Positions 49,998-59,298 of a stretch of 64,000 nucleotides of DNA are shown in pieces. A program made the translations under genes and the position numbers. This DNA comes from DATKYQ01 sp964640665. GTDB taxonomy: Bacteria; Myxococcota; B64-G9. The notes beneath the pieces are model-generated. The model did not search any database. It was not told where the DNA came from and saw only the letters and a program-made list of their open reading frames with translations. The stretch lies in NCBI GenBank assembly GCA_964640665.1, contig CAZXHT010000022.1, positions 1 through 64,000 on the forward strand. The letters run 5' to 3'. How positions within the stretch are numbered: the first letter of the stretch is position 1; every line of letters begins with the position of its first letter.

Positions 49998-50956
49998 GCC
50001 GGCCTCCCGGCGGGCTCCGCAGGCCGGCCCGAAAAGACGATCTCGAACGCCGCGCTGATCTGCTCGATAGTGTCCGCGTCCCCGGTTGAATTCAGGATCT
50101 CGGGCAGATAGACGCATGGCAAATCGATACCGGCACGCAGGCGATCGAGGCAGATCTCCTGCAGGCGCAATCGCATGCGATGAAGCCGGCAGCTTTCTGC
50201 CAACGAACGGCCGATGTCGATACCGGCGGCTATCCGACAGACATTCTCGATTTGCTTGTCATACGGATCATCGAGAGTGCGATTGGCGACCAGCGTGCCG
50301 ATTGGCAATCCAAGATCGTCCTTGAGCCGATGGTAGAGATCGACAGACTCGGTAACCGGCAATTCCTCGGGCAGTACCACGATATTGACAGCACACCTGT
50401 CCCGATCGGCGATCAGAGACTGGATCCAGGCCGCGCCGTCATACAGGGGCCCACGCGAGACGCTTTCCAGCACCGAGCGCGGAGCCCCGAACATCAGCGC
50501 GCCCGGCCCGGACGATGGCGCATCGGTGACGATCAGATCGTAGTCGCCCTGCTCGACCAGGTAAGCCAGGTGACCCAGCATCAGGATCTCGGAAAGTGCC
50601 GGCACCGCCCTGAGGAAGCGCCGCACCGCGCGCTGCTCGAAGACCGCCCGGTAGACCGAGCGCAACTTGAGCATCCGCATGGCGTAGGTTTGCAGCGCAT
50701 CGGCCGGGGTGAGATTGCGCCAGTCGAGTCGCGGCCCCAGAGACAATGGGCCGTTCCCGGCCGGTGTGATTCCGAAAAGCGGCGGAATCTTGCCGGGCGA
50801 ACGGATCTCCGCGAGTAATACGCGCTTCTTCGCCCGGGCGGCTGCCAGGCCGAAGGCGGCGGACACCGAGGTCTTGCCGACGCCGCCCTTGCCGGTGAAG
50901 AAGACCAAGCGCTTGGCGCCGACATTCGAAAGCCGCCTGTTTTCCTTGACTTCCAC
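49994..50956 (-). CDS. ArsA/GET3-like ATPase, first of a pair
   Basis: The protein is 320 residues. Walker A TGKGGVGKTSVSAAFGLAAA, VLLAEIRSPGKIPPLFGI in the switch I place and LIVTDAPSSGPGALMFGAPR in switch II. Shorter than its partner. The two probably form a heterodimer, given the overlapping genes. No arsR, arsB or TRC40 partner is nearby. Confidence 0.8.
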   Translation of the reverse strand: MEVKENRRLSNVGAKRLVFFTGKGGVGKTSVSAAFGLAAARAKKRVLLAEIRSPGKIPPLFGITPAGNGPLSLGPRLDWRNLTPADALQTYAMRMLKLRSVYRAVFEQRAVRRFLRAVPALSEILMLGHLAYLVEQGDYDLIVTDAPSSGPGALMFGAPRSVLESVSRGPLYDGAAWIQSLIADRDRCAVNIVVLPEELPVTESVDLYHRLKDDLGLPIGTLVANRTLDDPYDKQIENVCRIAAGIDIGRSLAESCRLHRMRLRLQEICLDRLRAGIDLPCVYLPEILNSTGDADTIEQISAAFEIVFSGRPAEPAGRPA

Positions 50957-51052
50957 GAATGAGGATTATAAGCGTCGTTTGCACGGACACAAGCTGAATC
51001 TTGCCGCACCTGGCCAAACACTTCACGGCGGCTATTTACCGGGTTTTAGACC

Positions 51053-51820
51053 ATGCGACGAATAGCTTTCATCAACGAAAAGGGCGGTAGTTGCAAGACG
51101 ACCCTGTCCGTTAACACAGCTGCATATATAGCCCATCACGGCAAGCGCGTGCTGCTGGTGGACATGGATCCACAGGGACAGGCGGGCAAGAGCCTTGGAT
51201 TTTACGTGCGGGAGCTGTCTCCCAGCGTGAATGACCTGCTCATGGACCCGGCACTCAAGGCACAGGATGCAATTCGCGAAAGTCACATTGAGGGACTGGA
51301 CGTCCTGATCTCGAATAAAACGCTTGCGGATTTCCCAGTGGAGGTCGCCGCGCATGACGATCGCGAGCGGAAGCTGGCCAAGAAAATAGCCGGTCTGAGC
51401 GACTACGATTACATCATCTTCGACTCACCACCCTCCATGGGATTGATTAACATTAACGTCATGCTGGCCTGCGAGGAGATCGTCGTCCCTGTGAACCTGA
51501 CCTACCTGGCACTCGACGGCTGCGCCGAGATCGTCGAGTCGGTCGACCGCATGCGCGACCAGTTCGGCAAGCGGCACCTGGAGATTATCCTGGTGGTGCC
51601 AACTCTCTATCGCCCGACCAGGTTGGCCGACGAGATCATCCGTAAGCTGAAAAGCCACTTCCCCGGCAAGACGGCCAGGACGATCATCGGCTACAACGTG
51701 AAGATCGACGAGGCCCAAAGCTACGGCCAGAGTATCTGGGAATACTCCAGTTGGTCGCGCGGGGCGCACATGCTCGAATCGTTGGCCAAGGAAATCATTA
51801 ATAGCGGCCCCGGGCTGTAG
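51053..51820 (+). CDS. ParA-family ATPase without ParB
   Basis: The protein is 255 residues. Deviant Walker A NEKGGSCKTTLSVNTA (K10, K15), VDMDPQGQAGKSLGF, and IIFDSPPSMGLININVMLAC. Complete for a ParA/Soj protein. No ParB or parS-like sequence is adjacent, so it more likely positions another cargo such as storage granules, supported by the convergent PhaR-like gene 17 bases downstream. Confidence 0.85.
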   Translation: MRRIAFINEKGGSCKTTLSVNTAAYIAHHGKRVLLVDMDPQGQAGKSLGFYVRELSPSVNDLLMDPALKAQDAIRESHIEGLDVLISNKTLADFPVEVAAHDDRERKLAKKIAGLSDYDYIIFDSPPSMGLININVMLACEEIVVPVNLTYLALDGCAEIVESVDRMRDQFGKRHLEIILVVPTLYRPTRLADEIIRKLKSHFPGKTARTIIGYNVKIDEAQSYGQSIWEYSSWSRGAHMLESLAKEIINSGPGL

Positions 51821-51837
51821 GCAATGGTCGGTCGAGG

Positions 51838-52398
51838 TCAATGGTCTTTTAGGCGTGCCTCGAGTTCTTCTATGCGTTCGCGCAGGGTGGACAATTGTTC
51901 CTTGAACTTTGCCCGCGAGCCCATGGCCTCGGTGAGCGCCGAGATACCCAGCTTCTTCTGAAAATCCTCCAGGACCTTCTGGGTAGACGAGAAGAAGTCG
52001 CGCACCTGGCGGGCCTTCTCCTCGACGGTCATTTCCGAACGGCGAACAATCTTGTCGACCCGGCGTTCGGCTTCTTCCTTGAGGGACTGCACCGGTTGTG
52101 TCACGCGGCGCTGGATGAAATCGGATATCGATGTGCCACTGGTGCGGATGATCTCCTTGAGCATGCCAAGCGGCATGCGCGTGGTCTGCTTCTTCTGCTC
52201 TTCGTATAGGATCTGCGCCAGGGTGACCTCGGTAAGATCCTTGCCGCTGCGATTGTCGATGATCTGGACTTCCTGGCCGGCCTTGACCAGGCCGGCAATT
52301 TCGTCCAGGGTGACATAGCGGCTCTCCAACGTGTCATACAGCTTGCGATTGGTATAGCGCTTGATGATCCTGGTACTTTGCTGCTCGTTGTCTCCCAT
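51838..52398 (-). CDS. PhaR-like polyhydroxyalkanoate synthesis regulator
   Basis: The protein is 186 residues. N-terminal PHB/PHA accumulation regulator DNA-binding domain: IIKRYTNRKLYDTLESRYVT, LDEIAGLVKAGQEVQIIDN, GKDLTEVTLAQIL, diagnostic for PhaR. Then a C-terminal coiled coil (EARARVRDFF-like RQVRDFFSSTQKVLEDFQKK, LRERIEELEARLK) of phasin type. In PHA producers PhaR binds granules and represses phasin genes. No PHA synthase gene is in the window. Confidence 0.85.
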   Translation of the reverse strand: MGDNEQQSTRIIKRYTNRKLYDTLESRYVTLDEIAGLVKAGQEVQIIDNRSGKDLTEVTLAQILYEEQKKQTTRMPLGMLKEIIRTSGTSISDFIQRRVTQPVQSLKEEAERRVDKIVRRSEMTVEEKARQVRDFFSSTQKVLEDFQKKLGISALTEAMGSRAKFKEQLSTLRERIEELEARLKDH

Positions 52399-52490
52399 GC
52401 CTACACTGCCTACTCCCGTTGACGACAGGATGTCAATACTTGATTCTACAAAGGTAATAGAGCATGATGGGGGCGATCCGGGAGTGATAA

Positions 52491-54461
52491 ATGATAGTCG
52501 AATGCAGCCGGTGCTCGACGAAGTTCAAAATAGCCGACGAGAAAGTCACTGATCGCGGCGTCAAGGTTCGCTGCTCCAAGTGTAAGCACCTGTTCATGGT
52601 CAAGAAGAACGGAGTGACCGAACTAGACGAGCCAAAGGCGCATGCCTCCAGGAAAACGCAGAAAAAAACGGACTTTCCCGATGGCCGGGGCGTGCCCGAT
52701 TCGGTTTTCAAGGCGCCAACCAAAGTGGCCGAGCCACCTCCCTCAATACCGAGTATCGCGGCCGGTGCCGGTGACGTTTTCTCCAGGCCGACACGGGTTG
52801 CGCCAGCGCCTGCGAAAGACCAGACGAAGTTTCCCGTTCCTCCGCCATCTCCTCTCGGCGATGGAGGCAGGAGCCTGGCCGACCAGATCGATCTGGACTC
52901 TGATGATGCGTCCAGGGCGCTTTCGCCTCCCGCGCCGCCGGCGCAATCACCTTTGCCGGCGGCCCCTTCGTCGTTGCCGCCGAAGCCTCAGGCTCCCGCG
53001 CCGCCGCCTATTTCAGCGACCCCAAGGGCTTCTCTTCCTCCTCCTCCCGCTCCCCGGCGCGAGGCCGTAAAGAGCCCGCAGTTGCCCCCGCCTCCGGCCG
53101 GGGCGCGATCCGATCTTTCTGATGACTTATTTGGCGATCTGGGGGCGCTCGAGTCGGAAGGATCTGCGCCATCTGCGACACCGGCCAAGCCACCGGAGCC
53201 CCGGGAGAAGACACCAGCTTCGACACCCAGTCCAAGCCTGGATGATCCATTTGCCGGAATCGACATTTCAGATTCTCCTTCGCCTTTGGCCTCCGGGGAA
53301 CTTGACGGGGTCGATGCAGGACAGCCTTCCGCCACTCCGGATCCGGTGTCAGGCGAAGCGGTGGGCAGACCCACGACCGATCTATTCGGAGATCTCGGAG
53401 ATCCATTCGCCGCATTGCCAAAGTCGCCGGAAGCTATCGGGGATCAGGGATCTGCCGATGATCCCTTTGCCTCCATTGACGCCGCTCCGGGCACACCAGG
53501 CGTGGTGCCGGCGCCTTCGCCTGACGCAGCACAGAGTGCCGATCCATTTATCAGCCTCGATCAGGCGAACGATCAATCGCCAATGGCTTTTGGCGGTGAC
53601 CTTACGGACAACGATCCCTTCGGCCAGCTTGACACGTCCGTGGAGAGCAGCGAGTCTGAATCATCTGGTTTGCAACTCGGCGAGGACGGCAAGCTTACAG
53701 GCGAAGACCTGCCCGAGCCGCCGGCTCCCACCAAGACATTGGCCCCGAACGCTGCCATGCCCGGCGACGCACACGCCGCGCCGCGGCCCGGGCCGCCGGC
53801 CCCGATGGCCGTGACCGAGCCTGCTGATCGCGCGGCGGAGCGGCCGCCCTCGTTGTGGCTGTATAAGATCGGCTTCGGAGTGATTGGTTTGTTGATGGCG
53901 ATTCTTTTGTTCGTCGCATACCGCAGTGGAGGAAAGCCGGATCTGACCTCCTGGTCCACATACGTACGAGCGTTCACTGGGCGATCCTCCTCGCAAACCA
54001 CCGCGGGAGAACTCGTCGTTGAGAAAACAGACAACACGCTCTATCCAAACCAGGACGGACACCCGCTGGTCGTTTTCTGGGGAGATGTCGAAAACCCGAC
54101 AGACAGCGAAAAGCAGCCGGTGGCCATCACGGCAATGCTGGTGAACAAACAGGGGCACGTCGCTTATCGCAAGACGATACCGGCCGGATTGACCTTCACC
54201 CCTGAAGAAGTCTACAAGATGCTGGACGGTCCGGCCGTCGACGCGGCCTATCGCAGGAAGCTTGGACAGGGGCCAGGGACTTCCATTGCGTCTGGAGGGA
54301 AAGCGGCCTTCATGGTCGTGTTCTTCGACCATCCCGACGAGATGCACGGTATTGAGTTCCGGGTCGAGGCCAAGACGAGCGCGGATCCGTTGCTGGGCCT
54401 TCCTCCCGAACCGGAGACCCCGGAAGATGCAACCGGCGGCAGACCAATAATGCATGACTGA
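52491..54461 (+). CDS. Zinc-ribbon (MJ0042) protein with long Pro-rich linker and one membrane helix
   Basis: The protein is 656 residues. N-terminal zinc ribbon CSRCSTKFKIADEKV...RCSKC (C5, C8, C28, C31). Then ~400 residues of Pro/Ala/Asp-rich, probably disordered sequence with recurring DPFA.ID or DPFGQLD units. A single membrane helix at ~455-480 (IGFGVIGLLMAILLFVAY) precedes a periplasmic DUF3426-like domain (VVFWGDVENPTD, VAITAMLVNKQGHVAYRKTI). The topology is cytoplasmic ribbon, membrane, periplasmic sandwich, recalling myxobacterial Glt/Agl linkers. Function unknown; overlaps the next gene by eight bases. Confidence 0.75.
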   Translation: MIVECSRCSTKFKIADEKVTDRGVKVRCSKCKHLFMVKKNGVTELDEPKAHASRKTQKKTDFPDGRGVPDSVFKAPTKVAEPPPSIPSIAAGAGDVFSRPTRVAPAPAKDQTKFPVPPPSPLGDGGRSLADQIDLDSDDASRALSPPAPPAQSPLPAAPSSLPPKPQAPAPPPISATPRASLPPPPAPRREAVKSPQLPPPPAGARSDLSDDLFGDLGALESEGSAPSATPAKPPEPREKTPASTPSPSLDDPFAGIDISDSPSPLASGELDGVDAGQPSATPDPVSGEAVGRPTTDLFGDLGDPFAALPKSPEAIGDQGSADDPFASIDAAPGTPGVVPAPSPDAAQSADPFISLDQANDQSPMAFGGDLTDNDPFGQLDTSVESSESESSGLQLGEDGKLTGEDLPEPPAPTKTLAPNAAMPGDAHAAPRPGPPAPMAVTEPADRAAERPPSLWLYKIGFGVIGLLMAILLFVAYRSGGKPDLTSWSTYVRAFTGRSSSQTTAGELVVEKTDNTLYPNQDGHPLVVFWGDVENPTDSEKQPVAITAMLVNKQGHVAYRKTIPAGLTFTPEEVYKMLDGPAVDAAYRRKLGQGPGTSIASGGKAAFMVVFFDHPDEMHGIEFRVEAKTSADPLLGLPPEPETPEDATGGRPIMHD

Positions 54462-55215
54462 TCATCCGATGATCAAGCGCCTGCGAGCCCTACCCGAAGC
54501 GGCCATGCGCTGCGAGGTGCTGGTCGAGTGGGTGCGGCAATCTGAAGCGCAGGATATTCTGGGTTTCTTTTCGCGCGTGCTGGACGGGGTACTGCACCGT
54601 GACAAAGCTTGTCTTGAGATACTGGACGCAATTCACGCGGCCGTGCTTGCCGGGCAGAAGCAGGACGAACTCTACGAAGTGCTGGCAGAGGTTTATCGCC
54701 TGGCGGGTGACGAAGAAAACGAGGCCGTCAAGCGCCTGCTGACGGTTGCCACGCCCAGGCGCGGGCCACTGGAATCGCACCAGGTTCCCTCCAATCTCGA
54801 GATGTCACGTATCACCCTGGGCAGGCGCAAGTATCTGGCGCGGGGACAAAACCGCGGGCACCTCGATCGCCTGCTGCTCGATAGCGATCCTTCAGTCGTC
54901 GGCAACCTGCTGCGCAACCCGCGTCTCGTCGAGCAGGACGTGGTTCGCCTGGCTGCCAGGCGGCCGGCCCGCGATATCATACAGCGTGAACTCTACTCCA
55001 GCCGCTGGGGCGCCCGTTACAAGGTACGCCTGGCATTGATCAGCAATCCCTACACGCCGAGCGACATTTCGATAAAGCTGACCGGGTTCTTACTACGCAA
55101 GGATCTGCGGATGATAAAGCGCGACCACGCCCTGCACCCACTGGTGCGGGCCGAGGCCGAGAGATTGCTGCTGGCCAAAGAAATGCCGGGCGACGGCGGA
55201 AATGGGGACGAGTGA
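54454..55215 (+). CDS. Helical repeat protein of unknown function
   Basis: The protein is 253 residues, no signal peptide. Likely HEAT/LRV-type helical repeats: LDRLLLDSDPSVVGNLLRNP, LVEQDVVRLAARRPA, YKVRLALISNPYTPSDISIK, LRMIKRDHALHPLVRAEAER. Proteins with the D.D..V...L..NP..TE.DV..LA pattern occur in Myxococcota next to zinc-ribbon proteins, with no assigned role. Overlap with the preceding gene implies joint function. Confidence 0.65.
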   Translation: MTDHPMIKRLRALPEAAMRCEVLVEWVRQSEAQDILGFFSRVLDGVLHRDKACLEILDAIHAAVLAGQKQDELYEVLAEVYRLAGDEENEAVKRLLTVATPRRGPLESHQVPSNLEMSRITLGRRKYLARGQNRGHLDRLLLDSDPSVVGNLLRNPRLVEQDVVRLAARRPARDIIQRELYSSRWGARYKVRLALISNPYTPSDISIKLTGFLLRKDLRMIKRDHALHPLVRAEAERLLLAKEMPGDGGNGDE

Positions 55216-55223
55216 ATTATTCG

Positions 55224-55400
55224 TTACTCGTGCCCGGAATTTTGCCGTTCTTCTTCTTGTCCTGACGACTCCCGGTCGAACTTGGCGCGCATCTTGACGA
55301 TAGCTTTTCCAACGGCAGTGGCTATGTGTGGCAACTTGCCGGCGCCGAAGATGATAAGCACCACGATCAGGATCAGCACCAGTTCGGCAAAGCCAGGCAA
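55224..55400 (-). CDS. tatA: TatA/TatE twin-arginine translocase subunit
   Basis: Short gene of 58 residues from a TTG (55400) with GAGGA upstream. MPGFAELVLILIVVLIIFGA followed by GKLPHIATAVGKAIVKMRAK is a textbook TatA: short membrane helix, FGAGKLP hinge, amphipathic helix, charged tail. No tatB/tatC in the window. It adds to the pore of the twin-arginine export system. Ends eight bases past the convergent gene's stop. Confidence 0.85.
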   Translation of the reverse strand: MPGFAELVLILIVVLIIFGAGKLPHIATAVGKAIVKMRAKFDRESSGQEEERQNSGHE

Positions 55401-55413
55401 TGGAGATCCTCGA

Positions 55414-56274
55414 CTAGTAGTCGAACCCCAGCTTGAAATTGAACATGTGCAGATCCTGGTTGGAGAACAACCCCTCGAGCGTGATCTGGAAAATATAGGT
55501 AGTCAGGCGCAGGCCCACGAAGAAACGGTGAACCATGTTGTCCTTCCAGTTGACCTTGGAGAAGACGAACTGATCCATCTCGGCCGTGGCGTCGAGTACC
55601 ACGTGGGACGACGCATGGAGGAACAGCATGTTGTAACCGGCATAGGGAGTCAAGCTGAGCATGCCGCCGACGCCGAAGGCCTTGGAGACCGAGACGTCCC
55701 ATCCCCCGGTGGTCAACTCGAAGTCTTTCGAACCGACTATGTGGTTCACGGCGAAGCGGATGGCCAGGTCGGGGATCAGGTAAAATCCCTCGTTCATGGC
55801 CCACTTGACCTCGGCCCCGACGATGAACAGCTCGCTCTCGGGAACCATCGATAGCTGAGCCCCGACCTCGAAGCTGAACGGCAGCCCCTTGCGAACGTGC
55901 AGGTGGGGGATGAACAGGACGCTGCCCGGCTTGCCCTCGGAGACCGGTTGGCCGATTCTCAGGTCCGGGTTCCAGTAGTCCGGACTCCAGTAATCGGCGT
56001 CGTTGTTGATCGGGACGACGCTGCCCTCGAAGGCGAAGCTGAATCCGTTCAGGCCCAACGTCTCCGCGGGAGACAGGAAGACAGGAGCGGTGGCCATGCC
56101 GAGCTCCCGCATCAGACCGCGGAAACGCTGATTTGGGTAGCAGGTGTTCGTAGCGCTACAGGTGTCGTTGATGAAGTTCCCCAGGTGGAGATCGTAGCGG
56201 TTGGCCAGCGATGGTCGAGCAAAGACGCAGGCGGAAAGCAACACAACAACAAACGCAAGTCGTCGGCAATTCAT
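55414..56274 (-). CDS. Predicted outer membrane beta-barrel protein
   Basis: The protein is 286 residues. Signal peptide (VFARPSLANR), then alternating beta strands with aromatic ends (NGFSFAFEGSVVPI, FSFEVGAQLSMVPESELFIV, FFVGLRLTTYIFQITLEGLF) and terminal LHMFNFKLGFDY, consistent with a 12-14-strand barrel. A Cys pair CSATNTC near 40. No family recognised. Confidence 0.65.
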   Translation of the reverse strand: MNCRRLAFVVVLLSACVFARPSLANRYDLHLGNFINDTCSATNTCYPNQRFRGLMRELGMATAPVFLSPAETLGLNGFSFAFEGSVVPINNDADYWSPDYWNPDLRIGQPVSEGKPGSVLFIPHLHVRKGLPFSFEVGAQLSMVPESELFIVGAEVKWAMNEGFYLIPDLAIRFAVNHIVGSKDFELTTGGWDVSVSKAFGVGGMLSLTPYAGYNMLFLHASSHVVLDATAEMDQFVFSKVNWKDNMVHRFFVGLRLTTYIFQITLEGLFSNQDLHMFNFKLGFDY

Positions 56275-56378
56275 GAAAGGAAACCTCTGTTCGGGACCAC
56301 GGCCGTCGCAATCTGCTTTATTTGCAGGAAATTAGCACCCGGGTTACAAAACTGTCAAGGTTTTTCAAGCCACTTATA

Positions 56379-57305
56379 TTAATCCGCTGGCTTGCCGAAT
56401 CGCTCATGCAGCAAGCCATGGCGCAGGCCGCGATCACTCACAGTCAGGATTTTGGCTCCGACGAGAGACATGACCTGCCGAACGATGAGCGCTCCGGCCA
56501 GGATAACATCGGCTCTTTTGGGATCGACTCCCGCGAGTTTCTTCAGACTTGCAAGATCCAACTTGCCCAGTTTCCTGGTAAGCGCGGCAACGATCGAGCC
56601 TGTCAGTTGTAGACCGTGAATACGTTCGTTTTTGTATTGATCGAGTTTCAGGTGCATGGCCCCCAGCGTTGTGACCGTGCCCCCCACTCCAATCAGGGCG
56701 TCGAAGCCGCTCAGGGCGTGCAGTGATTCGAGCGCCTTCTTGGTCAGGTGGTCTGAAAGCGCCAGGATCTCGCATGCCTTTGCCGGATCCGAATGCAGAA
56801 ACCGCTCGGTCATGCGAACCGCGCCGACTTCCAGGCTGATGCGACGGGCCACCTGCCCCCGGCGCCCCATGATGAACTCGGTACTTCCGCCGCCCAGGTC
56901 GAACACCAAGGGCTCACAGCAGGAAACCGGCAGCCCGGATTGGACTCCCAGGTAGGTCAGGCGGGCCTCCTCTTCTCCGGATACAACTTCGATCCGCACG
57001 CCGATCTCCCGTTCGACACGCTCCAGGAACTCGGTGGCATTGTGTGCCTTTCTCAGGCACAGGGTGCCCGCCGCCGCGATCCGCTCGACGCCCATCTCGT
57101 CCAGGATGTTCTTGTACTTCGCTAGCTGCTCCAGGTTGCGCTGCATTGCGTCCGCTCGAAGCATACCCGAGTGATCGAGTCCCTGCCCCAGGCGGGTGAC
57201 CGTTGCCCGATCGAGAACGTCGCCGAAGCGACCGTCGGCGCTTCTTTCGGCCACAAGCATAAGTTGGGAGTTGGTCCCGATGTCAAGGGCCGCATAGCGA
57301 GTCAT
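56379..57305 (-). CDS. Ppx/GppA exopolyphosphatase-family phosphatase
   Basis: The protein is 308 residues; start 57305 overlaps the PspF stop (ATGA). Actin-like ATPase fold: YAALDIGTNSQLMLVAER, VSGEEEARLTYLGV, VFDLGGGSTEFIMG, GVGGTVTTLGAM, VSDRGLRHGLL. Length is that of the short Ppx2/GppA-type without the HD-like C-terminal domain. Acts on polyphosphate or pppGpp. Co-transcription with pspF is unusual. Confidence 0.85.
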   Translation of the reverse strand: MTRYAALDIGTNSQLMLVAERSADGRFGDVLDRATVTRLGQGLDHSGMLRADAMQRNLEQLAKYKNILDEMGVERIAAAGTLCLRKAHNATEFLERVEREIGVRIEVVSGEEEARLTYLGVQSGLPVSCCEPLVFDLGGGSTEFIMGRRGQVARRISLEVGAVRMTERFLHSDPAKACEILALSDHLTKKALESLHALSGFDALIGVGGTVTTLGAMHLKLDQYKNERIHGLQLTGSIVAALTRKLGKLDLASLKKLAGVDPKRADVILAGALIVRQVMSLVGAKILTVSDRGLRHGLLHERFGKPAD

Positions 57306-58345
57306 CGAGGCCCCCCACGTTTCATATCGGCAGGGGCGCGACAATGCGGATACTGCAGGTGCTCCCGGTGCTTGCGATACAAGCCGCGGAACTGGTGGTA
57401 GGAAAGTCCCAAAAGGTCGGCCGCCCGTCTCTGATTGAAGTGCGCCCGGGCCAGCGCCTCTTCGAGTTTTGAGATTTCCAGCCGGCGGATGGCCTCGGGC
57501 AGCGATTTTGCAGGGAAAAGTTCGTCTTGGAGGCTCTCGTGCTCAACCTCGGGCGCCGGCGCATACGGCGAGCAGAACGGATCGAAATCAATCTCCGTAA
57601 TCAGCTCGCCTTGTGTGCGGTAAACTGCCCGCTCCACGACGTTTTTCAACTCGCGAATGTTGCCCGGCCATGCGTGGGCACTGAGGTTATCGAGAGCTTC
57701 CGGCGCGAAGGAGGGTATTCGGGGCCGGTCGAGTTCGACGGCCATGTGCGACGCGAAGTGCCTGGCCAGCAACTCGATGTCTCCAACACGCTTTCGCAGC
57801 GGAGGCAGGAAGAGCACGTCGAACGAAAGCCTGTCCAGAAGATCGCTCATGAAGCGACCCTCCCGGGATCGGGCGTGCAGATCCTGGTGGGTCGCCCCGA
57901 TGATGCGCACATCGACGTTGACGGATTGCGAGCCGCCGACGCGTTCGAAGGTGCCATACTCGACGACCCGCAGGATCTTCTCCTGGGCCTCGATGGGGAT
58001 GTTGCCGATCTCGTCAAGGAACAACGTGCCCCTGTGCGCCGCCTCGAAGCGGCCGATCCTGCGGCTGTGTGCACCGGTGAAGGCCCCCGCTTCGTGGCCG
58101 AAGAGTTCCGTCGAGATCAGGGTTGGCGTCATGGCGGCGCAATTCAGGGTGACCAGCGGCGCACCCCAGCGCCGGGACAGAAAGTGCAGGCGGGTGGAGG
58201 CAAGCTCCTTGCCGGTTCCCCGCTCACCGATGATCAGCACGGGTCGTTCCACCGGGGCAACCAGCGACAGTTGTTGCTGGAAGGCGACGAAGGCGTCCGA
58301 CCGCCCGATTGCATCACGCGTCTCTCTGGTCGCCTCGTCAGTCAT
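57302..58345 (-). CDS. pspF: PspF-like sigma-54 activator of the phage-shock operon
   Basis: The protein is 347 residues. AAA+ domain with Walker A GERGTGKE (40-47), sigma-54 loop GAFTGA (87-92), Walker B GTLFLDEIGN, arginine-finger region and a C-terminal Fis-type helix-turn-helix (NQRRAADLLGLSYHQFRGLY). No N-terminal receiver or GAF domain, exactly as in PspF, whose activity is controlled by PspA. It is divergent from pspA, with the sigma-54 promoter between. Confidence 0.9.
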   Translation of the reverse strand: MTDEATRETRDAIGRSDAFVAFQQQLSLVAPVERPVLIIGERGTGKELASTRLHFLSRRWGAPLVTLNCAAMTPTLISTELFGHEAGAFTGAHSRRIGRFEAAHRGTLFLDEIGNIPIEAQEKILRVVEYGTFERVGGSQSVNVDVRIIGATHQDLHARSREGRFMSDLLDRLSFDVLFLPPLRKRVGDIELLARHFASHMAVELDRPRIPSFAPEALDNLSAHAWPGNIRELKNVVERAVYRTQGELITEIDFDPFCSPYAPAPEVEHESLQDELFPAKSLPEAIRRLEISKLEEALARAHFNQRRAADLLGLSYHQFRGLYRKHREHLQYPHCRAPADMKRGGPR

Positions 58346-58478
58346 CTGGCTCTAAGGCGTGATATTTGGCAAAATATGCTCATATGTGGCTAATAATACC
58401 ACGCGACGCAATAGATGTAAACTCGCCCTGACAAGAAAAAATCAAGTAATAACAAATTATTGCGGCGACTGGTGTCAT

Positions 58479-58495
58479 TTGGCCCAGAGTTTGCG
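58479..58495 (+). promoter_or_regulatory. Sigma-54 promoter of pspABC
   Basis: TTGGCCC-AGAGT-TTGCG has a correct 10-base GG-GC spacing. It lies 41 bases before the pspA start. The AT-rich DNA between it and pspF (58346-58470) would hold PspF and IHF sites. Confidence 0.7.
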
Positions 58496-58535
58496 TTTGA
58501 TTGCGGGCGACACGCGAACGAACGGAGGTAATTCC

Positions 58536-59204
58536 ATGGGTGTTTTCAGCAGACTCAGGGACATCGTCAACTCGAACATCAACTCGATGGTTGAGAAGGC
58601 GGAAGATCCCGAGAAGTTAATCAAGCTGATGATTATCGAAATGGAGGACACCCTGGTCGAGATAAAGTCCTCGGCCGCGGGAGTGATGGCGTCCCGCAAG
58701 AAGGCGGCCAGGAACCTGGATACCTTTCGAACAAAGGCCGACGACTGGGGCCAAAAGGCCAAACTGGCCATGAACAAAGATCGCGAGGATCTTGCTCGCG
58801 AGGCCCTGGGTGAAAAGCATTACCTTCTCAAGCAAGTCGAGGTCCAGGAGAACGAGCTTTCCGGCTTCGACGCTTTAGTGGATCAGTATCAAGACGACAT
58901 TCGCCAACTCGAAGAAAAGCTCACGGAGGCCCGCGAAAAACACAGAATCCTGGTGCAACGTCACATTCATGCCATGGGCGCCAGGCGCGTGCAGAGCCAG
59001 ATCCGGCGGGCCGAGTCGCAGGGCGCCTTTGTTCGCTTCGAGCATCTCGAGCAACGCATCGACAGGGTCGAGGCCGAGGCCGAATTGGTCAACTACGGCC
59101 ACAAGCCGAGCCTCGATGAGCGCTTTCGGGTTTTGCAGGAAGAAGAGGCCGTCGAGCAGGAACTGAATGAGATCAGGGCCCAGGCGGAGGCCGAAAAAGA
59201 ATGA
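58536..59204 (+). CDS. pspA: PspA phage-shock protein A (ESCRT-III-like)
   Basis: The protein is 222 residues, matching E. coli PspA. ATG 58536 has GGAGGT upstream. MGVFSRLRDIVNSNINSMVE and AEDPEKLIKLMIIEMEDTLV are canonical helices 1-2; the rest is the long coiled-coil hairpin (ALGEKHYLLKQVEVQENEL). It protects and remodels the stressed inner membrane and inhibits PspF. Confidence 0.95.
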   Translation: MGVFSRLRDIVNSNINSMVEKAEDPEKLIKLMIIEMEDTLVEIKSSAAGVMASRKKAARNLDTFRTKADDWGQKAKLAMNKDREDLAREALGEKHYLLKQVEVQENELSGFDALVDQYQDDIRQLEEKLTEAREKHRILVQRHIHAMGARRVQSQIRRAESQGAFVRFEHLEQRIDRVEAEAELVNYGHKPSLDERFRVLQEEEAVEQELNEIRAQAEAEKE

Positions 59205-59298
59205 TTCCGAAAGGCGCGCCGTATGATGATAAACTCCCGGACACGGTTGCTTCTGGATCCAGGGCGGAAGAGTCTGACAACTGAAACGGGAGACGAGA

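Noticed and set aside
48801..50956. Arsenite efflux ATPase operon
   Set aside because: The two ArsA-like ATPases lack arsR, arsB and arsC neighbours and one is far from the classical tandem ArsA; the arsenic role is not supported.
51053..51820. Plasmid or chromosome partition locus
   Set aside because: ParA alone; no ParB gene or parS-like palindromes nearby.
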